Assembly (NCBI GenBank): GCA_003021045.1
Contig: PXRN01000015.1
Coordinates: forward strand, 1-55,518
Length of the DNA: 55,518 nucleotides
Origin: Halobacteriales archaeon QS_4_69_34
GTDB lineage: Archaea; Halobacteriota; Halobacteria; Halobacteriales; Halococcaceae
Direction: 5' to 3'
Part shown: one piece after another, positions 43,001 to 50,728 of the stretch
How the letters are laid out: each line of letters starts with the position of its first letter
Numbering within the stretch: the first letter of the stretch is position 1
Notes under the pieces: generated by a model
Databases searched by the model: none
What the model saw: the letters and a program-made list of their open reading frames with translations, nothing else
What the model was told of the DNA's origin: nothing
Translations under genes and position numbers: made by a program

Positions 43001-44826
43001 CGGCGCTCCACGGGGCGACCCGCGAGCTGATGGCCGCCGAGACCGCCACGGAGGTCGCCGAGACCGCCTGCGAGACGGCCGCCGAGCTCCTCGATCTTCC
43101 AGTAAACGCGGTCTACCGGTACGACGCGGCGAGCGACGCGCTCGTGCCCGTGGCCAGCTCGGCGACTGCACGCGAGCTGTTCGCGGAGCTGCCGACGTTT
43201 CCGGTGGGCGAAGGACTGGTCTGGGAGGTCTACGAGAGCGGCGAATCACGGATGTACGACGATCTCGACGACATCACGGGGCTGTACAATCCCGAGACGC
43301 CGATGCGGAGCGAGGTCCTCCTCCCGCTCGGCGAGCACGGCGTCTTCATCGCCGGCGCGACGACCCCGGCGGACTTCTCGGAGTCGGCCGTCTCGCTGGC
43401 GCAGGTGCTCGGGGCGAACACAACGGCCGCGCTCGACCGCGTCGCCCGCGAGGAAGTCCTCCGCGAGCGCGAGGCCGAGGTGCGCGAGAGCCGCGGACGG
43501 ATCGAGCGCCTCCACGGGGCCGCGACGGAGCTGGTGGCCGCCCGCACCGAAGAAGAGCTGTTCGAGCTGACGGTCGACGTCGCCGAGCGGGTCCTCGACT
43601 TCGAGCTGTGTCACGTCGGGATCGAGGCCGGCGGCGAGATCGTCCCGCGGGCGTCCTCGGCGGGCACCGAACCCGGGGATTTCCCGGTGCTGTCGGTCGA
43701 GGAGGGGATCGCCGGGAAGACCTACCGCACGGGCGAGTCGTTCGTCGTCGAGGACATCGCGGCGAACGAGGACGCCGAGCCGGCACGCGAGACGTTCCGC
43801 TCGGACCTCAGCGTCCCGCTCGGCGAGATGGGCGTGTTCCAGGCGGTGTCGACGGAGCCCAGCTATTTCGACGACACCGACCGCGAGCTCGCCGAGCTGC
43901 TCGTCTCGCACGCCACGGAGACGCTCGCGCGCATCCGCTCAGAGGCGGAACTCCGCGAACGCGAGGCCACCCTCGAACGACAGAACGAGCGCCTAGAGGA
44001 GTTCGCCAGCGTGCTCAGCCACGACCTCCGGAACCCGCTGAGCGTCGCCACCGGGCGGCTCGCGCTCGCCGAGGAGGACTGCCCCTCCGAGCACCACACC
44101 GACGTGGAGTGGGCGCTCGACCGGATGGAAGCGATCGTCGACGACGTTCTGACGCTCGCTCGGCAGGGGAAGACCGTCGAGGATCCCGAACCCGTCCCGC
44201 TCGGGGCGGTCGTCGACGACGCGTGGCGGGCCGTCGAGAGCGAGGGCGTCGCGCTCGACCGCGAGGAGCTGGGAACGGTCGTCGCCGACGAGCGCCGGCT
44301 GCGACGGCTGTTCGAGAACCTCTTCCGGAACGCCGTCGAACACGGTTCCACGGGCCATCCAGCGCGCGACGAGGGGACCACCGAGCCAGCCGGGGACGAC
44401 GCGACGGTGCGCGTCGTGGCGCTCGATGAGGGAGGGTTCGCGGTCGCGGACGACGGTCCCGGCATCCCCGAAAGCGAGCGCGAGCGGATCTTCGAAGGGG
44501 GCTACTCGACCGCCGAGGAGGGCACCGGACTGGGACTCCCGATCGTCCGGTCGCTCGCCGAGGCCCACGGCTGGTCGGTGGCGGCGACCGAGAGCGAGGC
44601 CGGCGGCGCGCGCTTCGAGATCCGCACGGACCCACCCGACTCCCGCCCGGAGGACGGACCACCGGGAGACGAACCGGACGCGGCGAGGGCGACCGGCGGA
44701 CGGGACGCCGACGGACCGGCTACCGTCGACGACGTCGACAGGTCGGCCGGGTCGGACGCGGCGAGCGGGGCCGACGCGACCGACGGCCCGGGCGAGGCGG
44801 ACGAATCCGGCGTGACCGACGGGTAG
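40009..44826 (+). CDS. 1605-residue hybrid receiver/PAS/GAF sensor histidine kinase
   Basis: A very large cytoplasmic kinase with no clear membrane helix. Approximate order: receiver 12-130 (D65 in IVSDYAMPGMNG), GAF 150-305, PAS 320-430, PAS 445-560, GAF 575-710, PAS 715-835, then three GAF domains (about 840-1000, 1010-1155, 1165-1305). The HisKA helix has H1338 (LSHDLRNPLSVATG), and the HATPase (about 1420-1545) has the N-box FRNAVEHG, G1 DDGPGIPESERERIF and G2 GTGLGLPIVRSL. An acidic tail follows. A receiver at the N-terminus and a kinase at the C-terminus is typical of haloarchaeal hybrids. GTG start chosen from the TATA position. Confidence 0.94.
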   Translation: MASYNDRAANGGTTVLLVDDEESFAELAATRLEQAGEAISVAVETSAAAGLDRLREEGVDCIVSDYAMPGMNGLEFLAAAHEVDPGVPFILFTGEGSEAVASEAISAGVTDYLRKDSGAECYELLANRVGAAVARRRAESRAERLADSNELIHEVQSELVGAETRAAIETTVCECLAGTDPYAVAAIGELEGGTVHGRASAGVDDERARDAVTRADGSREEGPIAEALHAGEPRVARRGEADADEPWQAVAAEHGCESILAVPLDGEHVDGVLAVYATRPDAFEGYEGRVLAELAGTVAEAIDAAETRAALERRERERRLFEIGVEGIGVGVCVYGADGRIVYANEAYAALSRTDRESVVGADVREFVPPDTAAAFEGVVESLDVGESHRTELTHERVDGTTLPVEVVATCIAVDGERYYLATVQDISERVERERELREERALLESTFDAIPDVVYAYDTDRRFLRWNDELTAVSGYTDAEIAEMDPLELLPPEDRAAAAETVERTIEGEGPERLQSHLLTKGGERIPYAFNGRRIEDETGALAGLVGVGRDVSERRRRERALGVLHETTRALMSASSRKAVAERTAAAAEEVLEFPITAIRLYDPGTDALEPVAVTDSAIPLIGERPTYGRDEGAPWRALQTESPVVYRDATGADTLPDALGSALYIPIGEHGTISIGSEVDDGFTDADIRLAELLAANAAAALDRLDREHELERYEQMVDTAGDVVYALDVEGAFTFVNDAIEELLGYAADELLGEHVTKVVDPEDVERIEEALQKGVASGDYVEGGVTYEATLRTADGETVRAESHNTLFHTDGELQGTIGIVRDLTERVESKAYRRRLYELTADAERSSEERVEALLDLGCERLGMESGLLTRIEDDTERAVTVGGPEEWVQPGTEWPLAESYCRRAIQTDELLAIRDAVAEGWEGDPAYETTDIDSYVGGSVVVDGELYGTFCFADRSPREERFSTEERSFVDLLVRGVSQELERRTYERRLSALHGATRELMAAETATEVAETACETAAELLDLPVNAVYRYDAASDALVPVASSATARELFAELPTFPVGEGLVWEVYESGESRMYDDLDDITGLYNPETPMRSEVLLPLGEHGVFIAGATTPADFSESAVSLAQVLGANTTAALDRVAREEVLREREAEVRESRGRIERLHGAATELVAARTEEELFELTVDVAERVLDFELCHVGIEAGGEIVPRASSAGTEPGDFPVLSVEEGIAGKTYRTGESFVVEDIAANEDAEPARETFRSDLSVPLGEMGVFQAVSTEPSYFDDTDRELAELLVSHATETLARIRSEAELREREATLERQNERLEEFASVLSHDLRNPLSVATGRLALAEEDCPSEHHTDVEWALDRMEAIVDDVLTLARQGKTVEDPEPVPLGAVVDDAWRAVESEGVALDREELGTVVADERRLRRLFENLFRNAVEHGSTGHPARDEGTTEPAGDDATVRVVALDEGGFAVADDGPGIPESERERIFEGGYSTAEEGTGLGLPIVRSLAEAHGWSVAATESEAGGARFEIRTDPPDSRPEDGPPGDEPDAARATGGRDADGPATVDDVDRSAGSDAASGADATDGPGEADESGVTDG

Positions 44827-44861
44827 CAAGCCTTTTTGCGCGCGCTACCGCCCTCGCTCGC

Positions 44862-45389
44862 ATGAACGGTCGCGACGAGGACGCGAGCAGCCGCGACGAT
44901 GGTGGCGACCGCGCGGAGCTCCGCGCGCTGTTGAGCGAGAACGCGCGCCACTCGATCGCCGACCTCGCGCGGCTCGCGGACATGGACGAGGCGGCGGTCG
45001 AAGCGACCATCGAGGAGCTCGAATCCGAGGGGGTGATCCGTGGCTATCAGGCGGTCGTCGATCCCTCACGGGTCGAACCCGAACCCGTGCGCGCGCTGGT
45101 CGAGTGCAACGTCACGCTCGACCGCGAGACGGGCTACGACGACATCGCCGCCCGGCTCGTCGAGTTCCCCGAGGCCAACTCCCTGCGGCTCGTCTCGGGC
45201 GACTACGACTTCGCGCTGGAGGTAGAGGGCGACTCGATGAGCGAGGTTTCGCGGTTCATCGCCGAGAAGGTCGCGCCCGTCCCCGAGATCACCCAGACGG
45301 TGACCCACTACATCATGGACACCTACAAGGAGCGCGGCATCGAGATGAGCGACGGACACGAGGACGACCGGCTCTCGGTCTCGCCATGA
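44862..45389 (+). CDS. Lrp/AsnC-family transcriptional regulator
   Basis: A 175-residue protein. After about 18 acidic residues, the winged-helix DNA-binding domain (LRALLSENARHSIADLARLA; VEATIEELESEGVIRGYQAV) covers about 20-70. The RAM/ligand domain (VRALVECNVTLDRETGYDDI; LVSGDYDFALEVEG; TQTVTHYIMDTYKERG) covers 75-160. Such proteins often control amino-acid metabolism. Its TGA overlaps the ATG of the first mini-ORF (ATGA), linking it to the aminotransferase 233 bases downstream. Confidence 0.94.
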   Translation: MNGRDEDASSRDDGGDRAELRALLSENARHSIADLARLADMDEAAVEATIEELESEGVIRGYQAVVDPSRVEPEPVRALVECNVTLDRETGYDDIAARLVEFPEANSLRLVSGDYDFALEVEGDSMSEVSRFIAEKVAPVPEITQTVTHYIMDTYKERGIEMSDGHEDDRLSVSP

Positions 45390-45511
45390 GCGCGGCGGGG
45401 TTCGATCGTCGGGTGTGGCACGCGGTGGGCCGTGCTCTCCACGGAGGGGGCGTGAACACGGCCACAGCGCACCTCCCTGCTCGCGTCCGCTTCCGGAGGT
45501 GGAGTGCGTGA
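45386..45511 (+). CDS. Mini-ORF 1 of the Lrp-aminotransferase chain (41 codons)
   Basis: Starts at the ATG overlapping the Lrp stop (MSAAGFDRRVWHAVGRALHG) and contains an internal GGAGG and GTG at 45452 from which VNTATAHLPARVRFRRWSA would be read. Its TGA overlaps the GTG of mini-ORF 2 (GTGA). No known family. Its coding nature is inferred from the coupled layout. Confidence 0.4.
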   Translation: MSAAGFDRRVWHAVGRALHGGGVNTATAHLPARVRFRRWSA

Positions 45512-45570
45512 ACACGGTCGCAGCGAAGCTGCTCCCTGCTCACCCTCGCCACCGGAGGTGGCTCGCGTGA
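45508..45570 (+). CDS. Mini-ORF 2 (20 codons)
   Basis: Reads VNTVAAKLLPAHPRHRRWLA. It starts at a GTG overlapping the stop of mini-ORF 1, and its TGA overlaps the GTG of mini-ORF 3. A GGAGG lies about 10 bases before the start. Similar at the N-terminus (VNT) and C-terminus (RRWxA) to mini-ORF 1. Confidence 0.4.
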   Translation: MNTVAAKLLPAHPRHRRWLA

Positions 45571-45626
45571 ACACCGAAGCGGCAGAACCGCTCCGAGCAC
45601 GCGCTCACCCGGAGGGGCTCGCGTGA
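45567..45626 (+). CDS. Mini-ORF 3 (19 codons)
   Basis: Reads VNTEAAEPLRARAHPEGLA. It starts at a GTG overlapping the stop of mini-ORF 2, preceded by GGAGG; its TGA overlaps the GTG of the aminotransferase. It completes an unbroken coupled chain from the Lrp gene. Confidence 0.4.
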   Translation: MNTEAAEPLRARAHPEGLA

Positions 45627-46762
45627 AGCTCGCCGACCGGGTCGAAGCAGTCCCGCCCTCGGGCATCCGGCGCTTCTTCGAACTCGCCGAGGAACGCGAA
45701 GACGTGATCTCGCTGGGCGTGGGCGAGCCCGACTTCGCCGCGCCATGGAGCGCGCGCGAGGCGGCCATCGACTCGCTCGAACGCGGGCGGACCTCCTACA
45801 CCGCCAACCGCGGAATGGCCGAGCTCCGCGCGGCCATCGCCGCCCACGTCGACGATCGCTACGACCTGCAGTACGACCCCGACGAGGAGGTCCTCGTGAC
45901 CGCCGGGGCCTCGGAGGCGCTCGACGTCGCCTTCCGCGCGCTGGTCGATCCCGGCGACCGGGTGGCGGTCGCCCAGCCCGCCTACGTCTCCTACGTGCCC
46001 GGGGTGACGTTCGCCGGCGGCGAGGTCGTCGACGTGCCGACTCGCGCCGCCGAGGAGTTCGTGCTCACGGCCGAGGCGCTCGAGCGCCACGGCGCGGCCG
46101 ACGCCGAGCTGCTCGTCCTCTGTTATCCGAACAACCCGACCGGTGCGACGATGAGCCGGGACGAGCTCGAGCCCGTCGCGCGCTTTGCCCGCGAGCACGA
46201 CCTCACCGTTCTGTCCGACGAGATCTACGCCGCGCTGACCTACGCTGGCGAGCACGCCTCGATCGCCACGCTGCCGGGGATGGCCGAGCGCACGATCGTC
46301 TTCAACGGCTTCTCGAAGGCCTACGCGATGACCGGTCTCCGGCTGGGCTACGCGCTCGGTCCCCCCGCGGCCGTAACGGCGATGAACCGCATCCACCAGT
46401 ATTCACTCCTGTCCGCGCCGACGACCGCCCAGCACGCCGCCCTCGACGCGCTCGAACACTGCGGGAACGCCGTCGCCGAGATGCGGAGTCAGTACGATCG
46501 CCGCCGGCGGTTCGTCCTCTCGCGCTTCGCGGAGATGGGGATCGACTGCTTCGAGGCCACCGGCGCGTTCTACGCCTTCCCGGAGTCGCCACGGGCGGAC
46601 GCCGCGGCGTTCGCGGAGGCGCTCTTGGAAGAAACCGGCGTCGCGGTCGTCCCCGGCGGCGTCTTCGGTGCCGGCGGGGCGGGTCACCTCCGGGTGTCCT
46701 ACGCCACCGGGCTCGCCGACCTCCGCGAGGCGATGGACCGAATCGAGCGGTTCGTCGGGTGA
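45623..46762 (+). CDS. Class I/II aminotransferase (PLP-dependent)
   Basis: A 379-residue fold-type I aminotransferase. GVGEPDFAAPWSAREAAID begins the conserved region; TAGASEALDVAFRALVDPGD, CYPNNPTGATMS and SDEIYAALTY follow. The PLP-binding Lys is K232 in FNGFSKAYAMTGLRLGY, and the substrate Arg lies in LRVSYATG near the C-terminus. Probably moves amino groups between an amino acid and a 2-oxo acid; exact substrate unclear. GTG start with GGAGG upstream; the start overlaps mini-ORF 3. Confidence 0.95.
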   Translation: MKLADRVEAVPPSGIRRFFELAEEREDVISLGVGEPDFAAPWSAREAAIDSLERGRTSYTANRGMAELRAAIAAHVDDRYDLQYDPDEEVLVTAGASEALDVAFRALVDPGDRVAVAQPAYVSYVPGVTFAGGEVVDVPTRAAEEFVLTAEALERHGAADAELLVLCYPNNPTGATMSRDELEPVARFAREHDLTVLSDEIYAALTYAGEHASIATLPGMAERTIVFNGFSKAYAMTGLRLGYALGPPAAVTAMNRIHQYSLLSAPTTAQHAALDALEHCGNAVAEMRSQYDRRRRFVLSRFAEMGIDCFEATGAFYAFPESPRADAAAFAEALLEETGVAVVPGGVFGAGGAGHLRVSYATGLADLREAMDRIERFVG

Positions 46763-46960
46763 TCGCCGGCGTGCTCGACCGCGCGGCGGCCAACCGCGGA
46801 CCGTCGGATGCGACCGGAGACCGGCGGACGTTCGCGAGGTCCAGCGGTCCCGACGGCACGGTCGCGTTCGACCGCCGTGGATCTTTCCTGCGCGTCGTTC
46901 CACATATATAGCCGTCCGATGGCAAAAAGTTTATTTCATCCCCGACAATAACCATATAGA

Positions 46961-47158
46961 ATGAGCGACTGTCCCGCCTGTGGTGAATCGGTGACCGACG
47001 ATCGTCCCCGCCATCGAGTCGTCCTCGAGGTCGAAGACACGACGCGCTCGACCAAGCAGTTCATGGGCGACGAGGCGAACCTGAAGCGGTGTTGCTTCGA
47101 CCAGCAGCTCTGTGCCGACTGCTGGAACGACGTTCACGAGCGACTCTCGGCGGGCTGA
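46961..47158 (+). CDS. 65-residue zinc-ribbon microprotein
   Basis: The protein begins MSDCPACGESVTDDRPRHRV. Four to six cysteines are arranged as CPAC near the N-terminus and CC...CADC near the C-terminus (RCCFDQQLCADCWNDV), as in a small zinc ribbon. The TATA-like AGTTTATTTC lies about 25-33 bases before the ATG. Small zinc proteins are common in haloarchaea and several affect growth or regulation; the role of this one is unknown. Confidence 0.8.
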   Translation: MSDCPACGESVTDDRPRHRVVLEVEDTTRSTKQFMGDEANLKRCCFDQQLCADCWNDVHERLSAG

Positions 47159-47487
47159 GGCCGATTCCCGGTCGTCACCGCGCTCCGTAGGCCGAAAAGC
47201 GGACAGCAGCGCCGAAAAGCGGTCGACAGGCGACGGCGAAAGTGAGTGACGAGCCGAGAACTCGGTGCAGACTCCTCTACCGGCAGCCGATCGTGATCTT
47301 CCGATAGCGACGACGGGGCGGCGACCACGGCCGTCGTGGTTAACACGCCGCCTCGCCGCGGCCGTTAGTAAGCGGAGGTTGCTCGCATCCAATAGTCATC
47401 AAAAACGATCTAACCGATGTGTCGTTCTAACCGTTCGGTCGTATCTGGCCAGAACCCTCATGCGCGTCATGTCTGAGACGGGTACTG
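47159..47487. other. Intergenic region before the beta-helix gene
   Basis: No gene is accepted. CTAACCG occurs twice (about 47410 and 47427) 60-80 bases before the next ATG. A 14-codon ORF ending at 47504 (MRVMSETGTDAMQR) overlaps the start of the next gene and is not accepted. Confidence 0.4.
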
Positions 47488-50400
47488 ATGCCATGCAACG
47501 GTGATGGCCATGAGGACGGCGCAGAGTGGGGGAATCGGGAGGGGGCGGTCACGACGTCGGAGCGACCGAGCGCGAAGTGGCGAAACGTCGACACGTCCGG
47601 CGGTGGACGGGGCGGCGACCGGGGGGCCGGCGAGGAGGGGCGCGACGGACGGTCGAGCGTCGCGGGAGGCGAGGCGGACGACCGCGTTCGCGGTCGCGGC
47701 GGACCGGCGGGATCGGGGGTCGATCGGCGATCGTGTCTGAAGGCCGCCGGCGCGGCCGCGGCGTCGCTGCCGTTGCTCGCTGCCGAAGGGGCCGCTGCGG
47801 GGCGGGGAAGCGCTGGGAGCGAGGCTACGGGCGGGCGGGGGGTCGCCGGGGAGCCGGCCGCCGAGCGTCACGGCGTCCGGTTTGCGAACGTCGTGGACAT
47901 GGTCGCCGACGCCGGCTGTGATCCCACCGGGAGCGAGCCCTGCGACACGGCCCTCCAGCGGGCGGCCGCCGACTACACGCTGTTGAAATTTCCCGAGGGC
48001 GAGTACCGCTTCACCGAGACGAACGTGCTGCTCGACTACGCGAACCTCGGGCTGCTCGGCGAAGGAGACGTCCGGTTTTCGGTCCCGAAAGGATTCAACG
48101 AGAAGCTGATCGTGATCGACCGGGGCACGGGCGCGCTGTTCGAGAACATCGACGTCGACCTCACGGCCCCGGGCGCGACGCCGGGACTGCACCTCGCGGC
48201 CGCCGACGACCTCGAGATCCACGACGTCGAGTTCGTCGGGCAGGGCATCCACCACGACAGCGAGCCCCGGGACTTCGGCAACTCCGCGAAGGGTTCCAAC
48301 GGCAACCCGGACGTGATGAACGCGCTGTTTCCGATCGTACGCTCGCCCGACGGCACGGGCGTCGTCGAGAACGTGGTGGCGCACAACGCGGGGCTGATGG
48401 GCGCGTACACCCGCGGCGGCATCTGGATCGGCATCAGCACACGGGGGACGATCACCCTGAAGGACTGTGCGTTCTCGGGCTTTCCGGGCAACGGGGTGTA
48501 CGCCTCCCGGACGCGGGGCGTCGTACAGGTCGAGGGCGGCGAGTTCCGCAACAACGACGTCTCGCAGGTCCGTATCGGTTCGGACGGCAGCTACGTCCGC
48601 GGTGCGACGATCGCGGTCGACTCGACGAGCTCGCGGAGTCCCAACCCGGGCGAGGCGCTCAACCAGCGCGGGATCCGCTTCGAGGGCGCGAAGATCGAGT
48701 CCGGACGACCGGTGGCCCGCGACTGCGACGTGACGATCGCCGCCACTCCCCACTCGGAGGGCGGCGTCGTCGCCAACGGCACGTGCGGGGAGTTTCTCGT
48801 GGCGGACACCCGCATCGGGATCGGTGAGGACTACGTGCGGGGCGTACAGGCCAAGGTTCCCGACGGCGGCCCGAGCTACCCACCGCCATCCCGACCCCAC
48901 GGTGCGCGCCTGCGCGGGGTGAGCGTCACGGGACCCGCCGCCGAGGGGACCGCGATCGAACTCCGCGAGCGGCAGGGCTCGACGATCGAGGCCTGTTGCA
49001 TCCAGCAGGGGGGCGCGAACCGCGACGGGATCACGCTCGTCGATTCGCCGAACAGCCCCGTCCGGGACGCGACGATCGACGTCACCGGTCGGCCGGTCGA
49101 GCGCTTCGACTCCCCGGGCCCGAGCGACGTCACGACGGCGGGGAGCTGTCCGGTGCCGAGCCGGCCGGCCGGCGGACCGGGGGTGGGCCCGGACGCGGGC
49201 GGCACAGGGGTCGACCTCTCGCACGTCCTGACGATCGCCAGTCGGGGAACCCAGCGCGGGGGCACCCGCGCGTCCTACCGGCTGGCCGTCGACGGCGAAC
49301 TCGAGCCGACGACGGCCAACGACGCCACGATCGACGACACCGACGACGTCTCGGGGTCGAGCGCCACGGGACAGGTCGGGCTCGGCGGCCGCGACAGCTA
49401 CCGCTTCACCGGCGTCGTCGAGGCGTTCGACGTCGACGGCACGGCGACGGTCACGCTCGACGGCGAGGAGATCGACCCCGATGCGGTGATCGGGAAGATA
49501 CTGGACACGCTCGCCGTCGAGAGCACGAGCGACGAGCGTGCCAGCTACACCTTCACCGTCGACGGCGAACTCGAGCCGGGCGAGCGGGCGAACCTCGCCG
49601 AAGCGACCGTCCCGGACGCGGTCGACGGGGACGAGGCCTCGGGATCGGTCGCGCAGGGTGGCGTCGACGACTACCGGATCGCCGGCCCGCCAGTACGGTT
49701 CGACCTCGACGGGCCCGCGCGCGTCGCGGTCGACGGTCGGCCGATCGACCCCGGCGCGCTTCCGAGCGAGGTGGTGACGTTCGCCGGCGGCGAGGGTCGC
49801 GGCACGTACGATCTCTCGGTCGACGGGGAGCTACGGACGAGTATCGCGAAGCCGGGGCTGGCCGATCCGAACGACACCGTCCTCGGTGGACGCGCCGACG
49901 GGCAGGTCGGACCCGGGGGCCGCGACAGCTACGGCTTCGACGGCGAGATCACCGGCCTCGACGTCAGCGGGGACGTGACCGTCTCGCGCAACGGCACGGC
50001 GATCGATCCCGATGAGTTCCTGCCCCCGGTGGACACGCTGACGATCTCTAGCCGGGGGACGCTCGCGGATGGCACCCGCGCGACCTACCGGTTCGTCGTC
50101 GTCGGCGACGTCAAAAAGAGCGGCGCGCACGGAGCCACGATCGACGACAACGACGCGATCGAGGGGGCGGTCGTCTCGGGACAGGTCGGTGGCGGTGGCC
50201 GTGACAGCTACCGACTCGTCGGGGACGTGCTCGCGTTCCGGCTCGACGGCGAGGCCGACCTCACGCTCGACGGCGCGGCGATCGACCCGGCAGCGCTGCC
50301 GGGCAGCATCCTGACGATCGCCAGCGAGGGCACCCAAGCGGAGGGCACGCGGGCCAGCTACGAGGTCAGGGTGAGCGGCGCGATCGAGCCGACGACGGCC

Positions 50401-50577
50401 AACGACGCCACGATCGACGACAGCGACAGTCACGGGGAGCGACGCGCCAGCGGACAGGTCGGGCTCGGCGGCCGCGACAGCTACGGCTACTCCGGGGTGA
50501 TTACCGGCCTCGACGTCGACGGTACGGCGACGATCACCGTCAACGGCCAGGAGATCGACGCCGAGCGGTTCGTCTGA
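47488..50577 (+). CDS. Tat-exported parallel beta-helix protein with five C-terminal tandem domains
   Basis: A 1029-residue surface or secreted protein. A long Gly-rich n-region (about 75 residues) precedes the twin-arginine signal DRRSCLKAAGAAAASLPLLA. Residues about 125-560 form a right-handed parallel beta-helix resembling polysaccharide-binding or -cleaving proteins (FPEGEYRFTETNVLLDYANL; ITLKDCAFSGFPGNGVYASR). From about 575 there are five repeats of 80-90 residues, each with LTIASxGTxxxGTRASY, DATIDDxD, GQVGxGGRDSY and a final LDVDGTATVTLDG-like strand; repeats 2 and 3 have diverged most. Function beyond exposure at the surface is not shown. Confidence 0.88.
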   Translation: MPCNGDGHEDGAEWGNREGAVTTSERPSAKWRNVDTSGGGRGGDRGAGEEGRDGRSSVAGGEADDRVRGRGGPAGSGVDRRSCLKAAGAAAASLPLLAAEGAAAGRGSAGSEATGGRGVAGEPAAERHGVRFANVVDMVADAGCDPTGSEPCDTALQRAAADYTLLKFPEGEYRFTETNVLLDYANLGLLGEGDVRFSVPKGFNEKLIVIDRGTGALFENIDVDLTAPGATPGLHLAAADDLEIHDVEFVGQGIHHDSEPRDFGNSAKGSNGNPDVMNALFPIVRSPDGTGVVENVVAHNAGLMGAYTRGGIWIGISTRGTITLKDCAFSGFPGNGVYASRTRGVVQVEGGEFRNNDVSQVRIGSDGSYVRGATIAVDSTSSRSPNPGEALNQRGIRFEGAKIESGRPVARDCDVTIAATPHSEGGVVANGTCGEFLVADTRIGIGEDYVRGVQAKVPDGGPSYPPPSRPHGARLRGVSVTGPAAEGTAIELRERQGSTIEACCIQQGGANRDGITLVDSPNSPVRDATIDVTGRPVERFDSPGPSDVTTAGSCPVPSRPAGGPGVGPDAGGTGVDLSHVLTIASRGTQRGGTRASYRLAVDGELEPTTANDATIDDTDDVSGSSATGQVGLGGRDSYRFTGVVEAFDVDGTATVTLDGEEIDPDAVIGKILDTLAVESTSDERASYTFTVDGELEPGERANLAEATVPDAVDGDEASGSVAQGGVDDYRIAGPPVRFDLDGPARVAVDGRPIDPGALPSEVVTFAGGEGRGTYDLSVDGELRTSIAKPGLADPNDTVLGGRADGQVGPGGRDSYGFDGEITGLDVSGDVTVSRNGTAIDPDEFLPPVDTLTISSRGTLADGTRATYRFVVVGDVKKSGAHGATIDDNDAIEGAVVSGQVGGGGRDSYRLVGDVLAFRLDGEADLTLDGAAIDPAALPGSILTIASEGTQAEGTRASYEVRVSGAIEPTTANDATIDDSDSHGERRASGQVGLGGRDSYGYSGVITGLDVDGTATITVNGQEIDAERFV

Positions 50578-50728
50578 GCGACACCCGGACGGCGAGCGGG
50601 CCGTCGCTCTCGAATCTCTCCCGTCGACCGCGGCGGACGACGGCGCGGACGTGGGGTTCGGCCGCTCGTTCTGCCGGTGATACGGCCGTAACACGCGGTG
50701 GACGGCCGGACAGGGCGGGTCGGCGTGC

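Larger units (their letters stand above)
45440..45630 (+). repeat. Tandem repeats of a ribosome site plus GTG start, 56-59 bp period
   Basis: A GGAGG(T/G)GG block followed by a GCGTGAA start occurs at GTG 45452, 45508, 45567 and 45623 (spacings 56, 59, 56). The last is the start of the aminotransferase itself. The first three also share GTGAACAC. The units look like duplicated copies of a translation-start region. Confidence 0.7.
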
